Assembly: GCF_001661675.2 (NCBI RefSeq)
Contig: NZ_CP019603.1
Location: forward strand, 620,001 to 684,000
Source: Croceicoccus marinus
Lineage (GTDB): Bacteria; Pseudomonadota; Alphaproteobacteria; Sphingomonadales; Sphingomonadaceae
Direction: 5' to 3'
DNA: 64,000 nucleotides
A model generated the notes under the pieces. That model made no database searches and was not told the DNA's origin. It worked only from the letters and a program-made list of their open reading frames with translations. Below, piece by piece: positions 19,643 through 28,433 of this stretch; within the stretch, counting starts at the first letter, position 1; each line of letters starts with the position of its first letter. Both the position numbers and the translations under genes were made by a program.

Positions 19643-21486
19643 TGCGCCGCTTCGCCGATGCCGACGCGCTGGCCGGGTGGATCATCGAGGCACTCGGCCC
19701 CGAGATCGTGACCGGACTGCCGCTGGGCATCGGCAAGGCGAACCATGTGGCCAATGCGCTGTTCGCGCGGGCAAAGGCCGATCCGGCGCTGCGACTGGAG
19801 ATCCTGACGGCGCTGACGCTGGAACGCCCGCGTGCTTCCTCAGACCTGGAGGCGCGGATGCTGGAGCCATTCGTCGAGCGCGTGTTCGGCGGATATGTCG
19901 AACTGGCCTATGCCGAGGCGCTGCGCGGCGGCGGCCTGCCCGCCAATGTCCATGTGTCGGAATTCTTCGTCAATTCGGGCAAGTGGCTGTCGAACGCCGC
20001 GGTCCAGCAGCATTACACCAGCGTCAATTACACATCGGTCGCGCCCGACATCATATTGAAGCGTCCGATCAACCTGCTCGCCCAGCTGATCGCGGTGGAC
20101 GAAAGCGGGCCTCGGCCGCGCTACAGCCTGTCGTCCAACCCAGACATCACGCTGGACGTGCTGCCCGAACTGACGGCGCGGCGCGAGGCGGGGGAGAAAT
20201 TCCTGTTCGTGGGGCAGGTGAACCGCGACTTGCCGTTCATGCCGGGCAGCGCGGAACTGTACGCCGATGATTTCGACGCGATCCTCGACGATCCATCGGC
20301 CGAGTTCCCGGTGTTCACCGTGCCGCGCAATCCCGTAGGCACCGCCGATTATGTCGCGGGGCTGCATGCCGCCAGCCTGGTCCGCGACGGCGGCACGCTG
20401 CAGATCGGCATAGGATCGCTGGGTGATGCAGTGACATACGCGCTGATCCTGCGGCACCGGCACAATTCGCTGTTCCGCGAATTGCTGGCGCAGGTCACCG
20501 ACGAGCAACGCGAGACGGCTCCGTTCGAGGAGGGGCTCTATGCGTCGAGCGAGATGTTCGTCGACGGTTTCCTGGACCTGTATGACGCAGGGATATTGAA
20601 GCGCCGTTCGGCCAGCGGCCATGTGCTGCACAGCGCGTTCTTTGCCGGGTCGCGCGACTTTCTGGACCGGCTGAAAGCGATGCCCGAGGAACGGCGGCGC
20701 GATTTCGACATGACCCCGGTATCGTTCACCAATGCGCTTTACGGAGACGAGGACGCCAAGCGGGCCGACCGGCCGCATGCGCGTTTCCTCAACAACGCGA
20801 TGAAGATCGACGTGCTGGGCGCGGCGCAATCGGACACGCTGAGCGATGGCCGGGTGGTCAGCGGGGTCGGCGGGCAGCATGATTTCGTCGAACAGGCGCT
20901 GGCGCTGCGCGGCGCGAATTCGGTGATGCTGATCCATTCGCATCGCATCAAGGACGGCAAGGCCGAGCCTAACATCGTCTGGCAACTGGACCGCACGACC
21001 ATCCCGCGCCACATGCGCGACGTGGTGGTGACCGAATATGGCGTAGCCTGGCTGAAGGGCGCAAGCGATGCCGAATGCATCGAGCGCATGGCCGCCATCG
21101 CGGATTACCGCTTTGCCGGCGGACTGGCCGCAAGGGCGCGCAAGGCGGGCAAGCTGGGCAAGGGGGCCGAACCGCATACCGGCGGCAACCGGCCCGAACG
21201 ATTGCGCGACCTGCTGGCGAAACCGCGCGCGGAGGGGTTCTTTCCCGACTTCCCCTTCGGCAGCGATTTCACCCATGCGGAGCGCACCGCCCTGCGCGCG
21301 CTGGCGTTTCTGAAGGAGTGCGGCCGTTCGAAAACCGCGCTGGCACGCACCTTCGCCGCGGGGCTTTTCGCGGAACCGGATGCGGATCAACGCGCCGCGC
21401 TCGACCGGTTGGAGATCGGCGGCGGGGTGAAGGACCGATTGTACCGCGCGCTGCTGCTGGGTGCGTGGCGGCGGGCGGCGGGGTGA
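19642..21486 (+). CDS. Acetyl-CoA hydrolase/CoA-transferase family protein
   Basis: A 614-residue member of the acetyl-CoA hydrolase/4-hydroxybutyrate CoA-transferase family. The N-terminal half carries GLPLGIGKANHVANAL and HVSEFFVNSGKW. The C-terminal half has LQIGIGSLGDAVTYAL and the conserved SGVGGQHDFVEQALALRG followed by VVVTEYGVAWLKG, the signature of the C-terminal domain. It either hydrolyses acetyl-CoA or moves CoA between carboxylates; the sequence does not decide. The ATG at 19642 overlaps the fadJ stop by one base (TGATG), so it ends the beta-oxidation operon. A role in recovering free CoA or handling end products of chain shortening is inference. It is longer than typical 500-residue Cat1-type enzymes. 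Confidence 0.82.
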   Translation: MRRFADADALAGWIIEALGPEIVTGLPLGIGKANHVANALFARAKADPALRLEILTALTLERPRASSDLEARMLEPFVERVFGGYVELAYAEALRGGGLPANVHVSEFFVNSGKWLSNAAVQQHYTSVNYTSVAPDIILKRPINLLAQLIAVDESGPRPRYSLSSNPDITLDVLPELTARREAGEKFLFVGQVNRDLPFMPGSAELYADDFDAILDDPSAEFPVFTVPRNPVGTADYVAGLHAASLVRDGGTLQIGIGSLGDAVTYALILRHRHNSLFRELLAQVTDEQRETAPFEEGLYASSEMFVDGFLDLYDAGILKRRSASGHVLHSAFFAGSRDFLDRLKAMPEERRRDFDMTPVSFTNALYGDEDAKRADRPHARFLNNAMKIDVLGAAQSDTLSDGRVVSGVGGQHDFVEQALALRGANSVMLIHSHRIKDGKAEPNIVWQLDRTTIPRHMRDVVVTEYGVAWLKGASDAECIERMAAIADYRFAGGLAARARKAGKLGKGAEPHTGGNRPERLRDLLAKPRAEGFFPDFPFGSDFTHAERTALRALAFLKECGRSKTALARTFAAGLFAEPDADQRAALDRLEIGGGVKDRLYRALLLGAWRRAAG

Positions 21487-21495
21487 TATCGCGCG

Positions 21496-21520
21496 GGAAC
21501 CGATGCGGGCCTGTCCTGTT
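21496..21520 (+). promoter_or_regulatory. Candidate EcfG-type promoter before the RND efflux operon
   Basis: GGAAC at 21496-21500, 16 bases, then TGTT at 21517-21520, one mismatch from the alphaproteobacterial general-stress consensus GGAAC-N16/17-CGTT. It sits in the only untranscribed gap before the efflux operon. Short motif; chance occurrence is possible. Confidence 0.3.
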
Positions 21521-21636
21521 GAGGACATTGGTGGGCAGGCAGTGCTGACGCGCTGTAACGTCAGTTCAGGGCTTCGCTTATCGCAATCCAACCGCATCTC
21601 TTCGGTCCAATCGCATGCCTCGCCCTGGCGGGGTGC

Positions 21637-23172
21637 ATGGCCGGTCCCGATTTCGAGCGACCCGATCCCGCCGTGCCGCGTGACTATGTCTCGGGCCGAA
21701 CGCCGGCCGCGACCCAGGCGGCGGACGGGCTGGCGGGGGATGCGCAATATTTCCTTCCCGGAGCAGACCTGCCGCGTGGCTGGTGGCACTGGTTCGGTTC
21801 GCCCGAACTGGTCCTGCTGATCGAGCGGGCCTTTGCGGGTAGCCCCGACCTCGCAGCCTCGCGCGCGCGGCTGCGTGGGGCGGAGGCGCAATTGCGGGCA
21901 CAGCGCGGGCTGCTGGTGCCGCAGCTGGGGGCCAGCGGATCGGCATCCTATGGCAGCGGCGGCGGAGGCGGGCAGGGCGCGGGCCAAGGTGGCGGCGGAC
22001 AAGCAGGCGGTCAGGGTGGCGGGCAAGCAGGCGGTCAGGGCTTCGGGGCCGAGGCGTTCACCGTCTATACCGCCGGAGCGAGCGTGTCCTATGACCTCGA
22101 CCTGGCGGGCGGAAACAGGCGGCGCGTGGAAGCCGCCGCCGCCGAATACCGCAGGCAGGCGCAGGAATTGCAGGCCGCCTATCTGGCGCTGATCGGCAAT
22201 ATCGTCAGCGCAGCGCTGGAATCCGCGTCGCTGCGCGCGCAGATCGAGGCGCGCGAGCAATTGATCGCGGGCCAGAACGAAAGCATCGAACTGGCGCGCA
22301 TCCGCGTCGAGCAAGGCGCGGACGCCCGCGCCGACCTGGTGACGCAGCTGGCCGATGTGGCGGCCCTGCGCGCGACCATTCCGCCCTTGCGCTCGCAGCT
22401 GGCGGCATCGGACAACCGGCTGGCCCTGCTGATCGGATCGCCCCCTGCCGAAGCGGAGATCCCGCGCGTCGAGCTGGCCGATCTGCGCCTGCCCGAGGCC
22501 GTGCCGATCAGCCTGCCGTCGCGGCTGGTTCGCACCCGGCCCGACATACTGGCTGCCGAGGCGCTGCTGGCGCGCCGCAGCGCCGAGATCGGGGTTGAGG
22601 CGGCGGACCTGTATCCCAACCTGACGCTGGATGCCGGGTTCGGGCTGTTCGGCGGCGCGGGCGGGCTGGCGCTGGCAGCGCCCGATGCGGTGTTCAACCT
22701 GGGCGCGGGGCTGTTCGCGCCGCTGTTCGACGGCGGGCGGCGCGAGGCGGAGGTCGACGTGGCGGTGGCAGCCTATCAGGAAGCGCTGGCGCTGTACCGC
22801 GGGCAGGTGCTGGGTGCGTTCGTCGAGGTGGCGGACGGGATCCGCGCGCTTGAGAACGACGCCGCGGCACTGGCGGACCAGCGAACGGCGCTCGAAGCGG
22901 CGCGCGAAAGCCTGGAACTGGCACGCTTTCGCCGCGCCGAGGGGGCGATCAGCCAGATCGATGTCCTGACCATCCAGCGGCGGTACGAAGAAGCGCGCTT
23001 TGCCTATATCGATGCCATCGCCAGCCGCTTCCAGGACACGGCGGCGCTGTTCGCGGCGCTGGGGTCGGGACCGCTTGGCGATGCCGAGCTGGCGGGCATC
23101 TCGGCGCGCGAATATCTCGATTACACCCATGCCGAGCTTGAGGCCGGGCGCATACCGGAGGAGGGGCTGTGA
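21637..23172 (+). CDS. RND efflux outer-membrane lipoprotein, NodT/OprM family
   Basis: An outer-membrane factor of at least 511 residues. Two TolC-type repeats are visible, including LVTQLADVAALRATIPPLRSQ and the family motif VPISLPSRLVRTRPDILAAE, which is highly typical of the NodT family. ATG 21637 is the first canonical start, but the codons just upstream encode FGPIACLALAGC, a lipoprotein signal whose lipobox Cys immediately precedes this Met, so the true start must lie upstream although no ATG, GTG or TTG is there (see findings). Residues 107-139 form a Gly/Gln-rich insertion just before the SYDLDLAGG strand. It forms the exit duct of the pump encoded by the next two genes, and its stop overlaps the GTG start of the adaptor gene. 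Confidence 0.9.
   Translation: MAGPDFERPDPAVPRDYVSGRTPAATQAADGLAGDAQYFLPGADLPRGWWHWFGSPELVLLIERAFAGSPDLAASRARLRGAEAQLRAQRGLLVPQLGASGSASYGSGGGGGQGAGQGGGGQAGGQGGGQAGGQGFGAEAFTVYTAGASVSYDLDLAGGNRRRVEAAAAEYRRQAQELQAAYLALIGNIVSAALESASLRAQIEAREQLIAGQNESIELARIRVEQGADARADLVTQLADVAALRATIPPLRSQLAASDNRLALLIGSPPAEAEIPRVELADLRLPEAVPISLPSRLVRTRPDILAAEALLARRSAEIGVEAADLYPNLTLDAGFGLFGGAGGLALAAPDAVFNLGAGLFAPLFDGGRREAEVDVAVAAYQEALALYRGQVLGAFVEVADGIRALENDAAALADQRTALEAARESLELARFRRAEGAISQIDVLTIQRRYEEARFAYIDAIASRFQDTAALFAALGSGPLGDAELAGISAREYLDYTHAELEAGRIPEEGL
21994..22041 (+). repeat. 24-bp tandem repeat, two copies, inside the outer-membrane factor gene
   Basis: Copies at 21994-22017 and 22018-22041 differ at two positions (A/G at base 6, T/C at base 24). 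They are in frame and each encodes GGQAGGQG-like sequence, giving part of the low-complexity insertion. Such a repeat can expand or contract by slippage without shifting the frame. Confidence 0.85.
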
Positions 23173-24545
23173 GCGAACGAATGATCGACGGACGCCCCGG
23201 CCTGCCCGCGCCAGAGGAACACCCCGCCCTGCCGCCGCCCGAGGGAATGGAGCCCGGCGCCGGCAATGACGACAAGGCGCCGGAGGAAGGCGAGCAGGAT
23301 TTCTGGCACCGCCGCCGCTTCTGGCTGGCGGTGGGCATACTGGTCCTGTTGACGCTGCTGGTGGCGTTCTGCGGCGGCGGCGGCGACGATGATCAGCAGC
23401 AGGGCGGCCCCCCGGTCGCCGCCGTGTCCGCGGCTGAGGCGGAAGCACGGGTCTGGAGCGGCGAGCTGACCGCGGTCGGCACGGTCGAGGCGATCCAGGG
23501 CGTCGAGGTGACGACGGAGGTGGCGGGCATCGTGTCGGACATCGGATTTCGCAACGGCACCAGCACCCGCGCCGGGCGCACGCTGGTGCGGCTGGACAAC
23601 ACCACCGAGCAGGCGGAGCAGGCCGCCCTGGTCGCGCAGCGCGGTGCCGCGCGGCTTGCCTATGAACGCGCGCAAAGGCTGATCGAACGCGGGGCTACAT
23701 CGGAAGCCGAGCTGGAAGCCGCGCGCGCCGAATGGCAGAACCTGGCCGCGCAGGTCCGCCAGGTCGGCACGGTGATCGAGAAGAAGCGCATCGACGCGCC
23801 GTTTTCGGGCATGCTGGGCATCAGGCAGGTGAGCCTGGGCGAATTCGTCTCGCCCGGAACGCCGATCGTGTCGCTGCAGCAGCTGACGCCGATCTATGTC
23901 AATTTCGAGCTTCCCGAACGCGCGCTGCGCCAGATCGACGAGGGGCTGCCGATCTCGGTCCGCAGCGCGGCATTCGACGACCGGATCTTCACCGGGCGCA
24001 TCACCGCCATCGATCCCGACATCGACGAGCGGACCCGGTCGGTCCAGGTGCAGGCGACGCTGCCCAATGCGGATCGCGCGCTGCGGCCCGGCATGTTCGC
24101 CGACGTCACCATCGACCTTGCCGGTTCGCGCGAGGTGGTGGCGGTGCCCACCACCGCGCTGACCCGCAATGCCTATGGCGACCTGATCTATGTCATCGAC
24201 CGGCTGAGCGAGGAGGAAATGGCACGGCGCCGCCAGCAGCGCCACCAGTCGCAGGATGACGGCGGCTTCCTGTCCGGCCTGTTCGGCAGCGGCGATGATC
24301 GGCAGGACGGCGGTTCCGAGCCCCGGAACGGCGAAGGCGGCAGGGACCGCCCGCAGCTGGTCGCGCGCGCGGTGTTCGTCGAAGTGGGCGAGACGCGCGG
24401 GCTCTATACCGAGATCACCGAGGGGATCGAGCCGGGGATGCGCGTGGTCACCGCCGGCCAGCTGAAATTGGAGGACGGCGCGCCGGTCCGCATCGTCGAG
24501 CGCGACGCGCTGAAGGGCGCACAGCGGGTGCCGCGCCGGCCATGA
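23169..24545 (+). CDS. RND efflux periplasmic adaptor (membrane fusion protein, AcrA/MexA family)
   Basis: A 458-residue adaptor. A charged N-terminus of about 50 residues is followed by one transmembrane segment (FWLAVGILVLLTLLVAF, about 55-72), so it is an inner-membrane-anchored rather than lipidated adaptor. Then come a lipoyl half (GTVEAIQGVEVTTEVAGIV), a short alpha-hairpin, and the beta-barrel (FVSPGTPIVSLQQLTPIYVNFELPE region). A hydrophilic Gly/Asp/Arg-rich stretch at roughly 345-395 interrupts the membrane-proximal domain, an insertion absent from AcrA. Start GTG 23169 overlaps the outer-membrane factor stop; ATG 23181 is an alternative. It links the permease to the outer-membrane duct. 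Confidence 0.93.
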   Translation: MSERMIDGRPGLPAPEEHPALPPPEGMEPGAGNDDKAPEEGEQDFWHRRRFWLAVGILVLLTLLVAFCGGGGDDDQQQGGPPVAAVSAAEAEARVWSGELTAVGTVEAIQGVEVTTEVAGIVSDIGFRNGTSTRAGRTLVRLDNTTEQAEQAALVAQRGAARLAYERAQRLIERGATSEAELEAARAEWQNLAAQVRQVGTVIEKKRIDAPFSGMLGIRQVSLGEFVSPGTPIVSLQQLTPIYVNFELPERALRQIDEGLPISVRSAAFDDRIFTGRITAIDPDIDERTRSVQVQATLPNADRALRPGMFADVTIDLAGSREVVAVPTTALTRNAYGDLIYVIDRLSEEEMARRRQQRHQSQDDGGFLSGLFGSGDDRQDGGSEPRNGEGGRDRPQLVARAVFVEVGETRGLYTEITEGIEPGMRVVTAGQLKLEDGAPVRIVERDALKGAQRVPRRP

Positions 24546-27500
24546 TGCGCTTCCTCACCCGCTTCGTCGAACGGCCCGTGCTGGCCAGCGTGGTCAGCCT
24601 GGTCATATTGCTGCTGGGGCTGCAGTCGATCACCTCGCTCACCACGCGGCAGTTTCCCGAGATCACGTCGGCCACGATCAACATCAACACGCCCTATATC
24701 GGCGCGGATGCGGAACTGGTGCGCGGCTTCATCACCACCCCGCTGGAACAGGCGATATCCGAGGCGGAGGGGATCGACTACCTGCAATCGACCAGTACGC
24801 AGGGCCAGTCGAGCATCCAGGCCTATCTTGAGCTGAACTACGACCCGAACGACGCGGTCGCGCAGATCCTGACCAAGATCAACCAGGTGTCGAACCAGCT
24901 TCCGCCCGAGGCGGAGAACTCGATCGTCTATGTGACGAGCGAGGCCGAGACCGATGCGATGTATATCGCATTCCAGTCGGAAAACCTGACCCCGGCGGAA
25001 ATGACCGATTTCCTCAATCGCGCGATCCGCCCGCGGATCGAGACGATCGACGGCATCCAGCAGGCGCGCATCCAGGGCGCGCAGACGCTGGCCCTGCGCG
25101 TATGGCTGGATCCGAGGCGAATGGCCGCATTGGGCGTCGCGCCGTCCGACGTGCAGCAGGCATTGGCCAGCAGCAACTATCTTGCCGCCATCGGGCAGAC
25201 CCGGGGATCGACCTTTTCCCTGCCGCTGAACGCCGGGACCAGCATCGACGATGTCGATGTGTTCCAGCGGCTGATCGTGCGGCAGAACGGCAACGCGTTG
25301 GTCCGGCTTGAGGACATCGCCGAAGTTGCGCTGGGGTCCGAGGGCTATGGCAGTTCCACCTTCATCAACGGCCGACCCGCCGTGTTCATGGAGGTCGAGG
25401 TCGCGCCCGAGGCGAACCTGCTGTCCACCATCGAGCAGGTGAACGAGCTGTTCCCGAGGCTGCAGGAGGACCTGCCCGCCGGGACCAGCGGCACCATCGT
25501 CTATGACGCGACCGTCGCCATCGATTCCAGCATCGACGAGGTGGTGAGCGCGCTGTGGCAGGCGCTGGCCATCGTGACCGTGGTGATCCTGCTGTTCCTG
25601 GGGTCGTGGCGCTCGGCCCTGGTGCCCGTCATCGCCATGCCGCTGTCGATCGTGGGCGCGTTCTTCATCATGAACATGCTGGGTTATTCGATCAACCTGC
25701 TGACCCTGCTGGCGCTGATCCTGGCCATCGGGACCGTGGTCGACGACGGGGTGGTCATCGTCGAGAACGCGATGCGCCATATCGAGGAGGGTGAGGACCC
25801 CGACCTTGCCGCCAAGAACACGGTGAAGGAGCTGGCGTCGTCGATCGTGGCGATGAACGTGGTGGTGCTGGCGGTGTTCCTGCCGGTCGGGCTGATCGGC
25901 GGGCTGACGGGCAGCCTGTTCACGGAGTTCGCCTATACCATCGCGGGCGCCACGCTGATGAGCGGTATCGTCGGGCTGACCCTGTCGCCGATGATGTGCG
26001 CCAAGGTGCTGAAGCCGCACAGCGGCGACAAGAAGGGCATCGCGCGCTGGGTCGACCGGGGATTTCGCCGGACCAGCACGATCTATGCACGGCTGCTGGG
26101 CAAGGCGCTGGATGCGCGCTGGGTGGTGCTCGCAGTGGGGGGGGGGATCCTGGTCAGCTGCTGGTTCCTCTACAGCTCGGCGCAGCGCGAGCTGGCCCCG
26201 CCCGAGGACGACGGTTTCCTCATCGTCTCGGCCGAGGCGGATCCCAATATCTCCATCGACCAGCTGGAGCGCTGGACGGCGCAGCTGGTCGACATCGTCG
26301 CGGGCTTCGATTCGGTGGATCTGGCCTTTGCCAACAACGCGGGCGAGGGCGGCGGCAGCGCGTTCGCGGGTGCGGTAATGAAGGACTGGGGCGAGCGCGA
26401 GCATACGCAGCAGGAGCTGCAGCCCGAGCTGAACGCCGCGGTGCAGGAGGTCGCCGGGCTGCAGGTGTCGGTAATCTCGCCGTCCACCCTGCCGGGCGGC
26501 GGGGGCGGGCCGCCGGTGCAGTTCGTCATCGCCTCGATCGACGAGCCGCGCGCGATCCTGGAGCAGTCGGAGCGCATCGTGCAAGCCGCGAACGCCAGCG
26601 GGCTGTTCCAGTTCATCGACAGCGACCTCACCTTCGACCGGCTGCAGGGCGAGCTTGAGATCGACCGCGAGAAGGCGAGCGCGCTGGGCGTCGACATCGC
26701 CCGGCTGGGGCAGGACCTCTCGACCATGCTGTCCGAGGGTTATGTCAACTATTTCAGCCTGAACGAGCGCAGCTACCGCGTGATCCCGCAGGTGGAGCGC
26801 GAGTTCCGCCTGCATCCCGAGCAGCTTGAGAACTATTACGTCCGCGCCAATCCGGACGGGCCGCCGGGGCAGGGGGTGAGCGAGGCGGGCGGAACTCTGG
26901 TGCCGCTTAGCGCCTTTGCCACGATCACGACCGATGTGCGGCCCAGTGCGCTCAGCCGGTTCAACCAGCTGAATGCCGCGATCCTGTCGGGCGTCCCGGC
27001 CGAGGGCGTTTCCATCGGCGAGGCGATCGAGTTCCTGCAGGGCGAGGCGGAAAGCCTGCCGCAGGGCTACTCCGTCGATTACGCGGGCCAGTCGCGCCAG
27101 TTTGTCGAGGAGGGATCGAATATCGCGCTGGCATTCGGGCTGGCGGTGATCCTGGTGTTCCTGACCCTGGCCGCCCAGTACGAAAGCTTTCGCGATCCGG
27201 CGGTCATGCTGGTCAGCGTGCCGATGAGCCTGGCCGGCGCCTTGGTATTCTTCGCGCTGGGCGTGGTGAGCGCCAATATCTATACCCAGATCGGCTTGCT
27301 GGCGCTGACCGGGTCGATCATTCGCCACGGTATCCTGCTGGTCGAATTCGCCAACCAGATCCAGCGTGACGAGGGCGCGGACCGGCGGCAGGCGATGGAG
27401 AAGGCGGCGGCGCTGCGGCTGCGTTCGATCCTGATGACGACCATCGCCACGCTGATCGGGCTGGTCCCGCTGCTGATCGCGTCGAGCGGACCGGGCGCGA

Positions 27501-27679
27501 ACAGCCGCTTCGCCATCAGCTTCGTGCTGGGCGTGAGCATGGCGATCGGGACGCTGTTCACCCTGTTCGTTGTCCCCGCGCTCTATACGCTGGTCGCCAG
27601 CAAGCGATCGGAAAGCGCCGAGGGCAGCAAGGAAGGCGCCGGTCAGGGAAGTGGTGAAATGGCCGGAGCAGCCGCATAA
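24542..27679 (+). CDS. RND efflux permease, HAE1 family, with Arg in place of the proton-relay Lys
   Basis: A 1045-residue RND pump, normal length, with 12 predicted membrane segments and two large periplasmic loops. TM4 carries the paired aspartates D401-D402 in LAIGTVVDDGVVIVEN. In TM10 the motif that normally reads with Lys (AcrB K940) is GSIIRHGILLVEFAN, with R928 encoded by CGC. The Arg/Thr pair in TM11 (RLRSILMTT) is kept. It exports drugs or envelope compounds using the proton gradient; the substrate is not predictable. The ATGATG start overlaps the adaptor stop, so the order is outer-membrane factor, adaptor, pump. A C-terminal Ser/Gly/Glu-rich tail follows the last helix. Confidence 0.94.
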   Translation: MMRFLTRFVERPVLASVVSLVILLLGLQSITSLTTRQFPEITSATININTPYIGADAELVRGFITTPLEQAISEAEGIDYLQSTSTQGQSSIQAYLELNYDPNDAVAQILTKINQVSNQLPPEAENSIVYVTSEAETDAMYIAFQSENLTPAEMTDFLNRAIRPRIETIDGIQQARIQGAQTLALRVWLDPRRMAALGVAPSDVQQALASSNYLAAIGQTRGSTFSLPLNAGTSIDDVDVFQRLIVRQNGNALVRLEDIAEVALGSEGYGSSTFINGRPAVFMEVEVAPEANLLSTIEQVNELFPRLQEDLPAGTSGTIVYDATVAIDSSIDEVVSALWQALAIVTVVILLFLGSWRSALVPVIAMPLSIVGAFFIMNMLGYSINLLTLLALILAIGTVVDDGVVIVENAMRHIEEGEDPDLAAKNTVKELASSIVAMNVVVLAVFLPVGLIGGLTGSLFTEFAYTIAGATLMSGIVGLTLSPMMCAKVLKPHSGDKKGIARWVDRGFRRTSTIYARLLGKALDARWVVLAVGGGILVSCWFLYSSAQRELAPPEDDGFLIVSAEADPNISIDQLERWTAQLVDIVAGFDSVDLAFANNAGEGGGSAFAGAVMKDWGEREHTQQELQPELNAAVQEVAGLQVSVISPSTLPGGGGGPPVQFVIASIDEPRAILEQSERIVQAANASGLFQFIDSDLTFDRLQGELEIDREKASALGVDIARLGQDLSTMLSEGYVNYFSLNERSYRVIPQVEREFRLHPEQLENYYVRANPDGPPGQGVSEAGGTLVPLSAFATITTDVRPSALSRFNQLNAAILSGVPAEGVSIGEAIEFLQGEAESLPQGYSVDYAGQSRQFVEEGSNIALAFGLAVILVFLTLAAQYESFRDPAVMLVSVPMSLAGALVFFALGVVSANIYTQIGLLALTGSIIRHGILLVEFANQIQRDEGADRRQAMEKAAALRLRSILMTTIATLIGLVPLLIASSGPGANSRFAISFVLGVSMAIGTLFTLFVVPALYTLVASKRSESAEGSKEGAGQGSGEMAGAAA

Positions 27680-27754
27680 ACAGGCCTGATCGCCCGCAAT
27701 TACCCCGTCGGGCCTCGCCCCGTCGCGGGCAGGGGGCGCCTTGGGCGATATGGC

Positions 27755-27779
27755 GGCACTGCTTGCCGTGCGGCTCGTT
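27755..27779 (+). promoter_or_regulatory. Candidate EcfG-type promoter before the small Asp-rich protein gene
   Basis: GGCAC at 27755-27759, 16 bases, then a perfect CGTT at 27776-27779, one mismatch from GGAAC-N16/17-CGTT. It ends 27 bases before the start codon, a plausible place for a short leader carrying the AGGAG at 27796-27800. Confidence 0.35.
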
Positions 27780-27806
27780 GCAAACATATACCCACAGGAG
27801 AATGCC

Positions 27807-28271
27807 ATGAACACGAAGATGCTTTTCGGCAGCCTGCTTGGCGCTGCCATGTTTGTAACGCCTGCGATGGCGCAGGTCGTGCCTCAGGAAGAACCGATGC
27901 CGGGCTCGCTGCCCAATACCGCGGATCCGCGCGACACCATGCCGACGTCGCCATTGCCGCCGTACGAGGACCGGGCGAATCTCGACAATCCCACCGATCC
28001 GGCGATGAACCCGATGGACCACACGATGGGTCCGCCGACGACGCCGATGCCGCACAATGACGCGATGCCCGATCGCCCCGCCGTTCCCCCGGCTGGCGAG
28101 ACCGTGCCGCAGACGGTGGCCCCCACGATCGACACCGATGGCGACGGCATCATGGATGCCTGGGACCGCGACAGGGACATGCGTCCCGACGCATGGGACA
28201 CGACCGGCGACGGCATGGCCGATACGATGGACGACAATTACGACGGCGAGCCGGACATGTCGCCGATGTGA
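27807..28271 (+). CDS. Small secreted Asp-rich protein with calcium-binding-like repeats
   Basis: A 154-residue protein of unknown function. It begins with a clear signal peptide (TKMLFGSLLGAAMFVTPAMA, cleavage before Q). The mature part is rich in Pro, Met and Asp, and the last 45 residues contain DTDGDGIMDAWDRDRD and a second DTTGDGMADTMDDNYDGEPD, resembling EF-hand or thrombospondin type 3 Ca-binding loops (DxDGDG). Start ATG 27807 is chosen over an upstream in-frame ATG because AGGAG lies six bases before it and the signal peptide begins there. A hairpin terminator follows at 28358. Probably an envelope or periplasmic protein; a role in general stress is suggested only by the candidate promoter. 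Confidence 0.75.
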   Translation: MNTKMLFGSLLGAAMFVTPAMAQVVPQEEPMPGSLPNTADPRDTMPTSPLPPYEDRANLDNPTDPAMNPMDHTMGPPTTPMPHNDAMPDRPAVPPAGETVPQTVAPTIDTDGDGIMDAWDRDRDMRPDAWDTTGDGMADTMDDNYDGEPDMSPM

Positions 28272-28357
28272 TGAAGCGCCCTTTCCCCGCGGGTCTGCGC
28301 GGCCATCATGGCGCTGCAGGCCCCGCCAAGGGCGAATGCCCAAGGGCGGAAATCTTG

Positions 28358-28390
28358 AACGACCGCCATGCTTGCCGCATGGCGGTCGTT
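28358..28390 (+). terminator. Perfect 14-bp hairpin between the Asp-rich gene and pldA-like gene
   Basis: Arms AACGACCGCCATGC (28358-28371) and GCATGGCGGTCGTT (28377-28390) are perfectly complementary with a 5-base loop TTGCC. The T-tract is weak (TT, then GCATGTTT). Probably a terminator of the upstream gene; it could also shape the pldA leader, since the next start is 44 bases downstream. Confidence 0.6.
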
Positions 28391-28433
28391 GCATGTTTCG
28401 AACCCAGTTCCGACCCAAGGTAAGCCCCGCCCC

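Noticed and set aside
19840..23448. Very long open frame on the minus strand (about 1200 codons) across the CoA-transferase and efflux genes
   Set aside because: It is antisense to well-conserved enzymes. Its translation is rich in Arg, Gln, His and Pro without domains, which is typical of the mirror frame in GC-rich coding DNA.
24404..27850. Open minus-strand frame of over 1100 codons opposite the RND pump
   Set aside because: Composition is His/Arg/Gln-rich with no recognisable motif; the plus strand encodes a clear RND permease.
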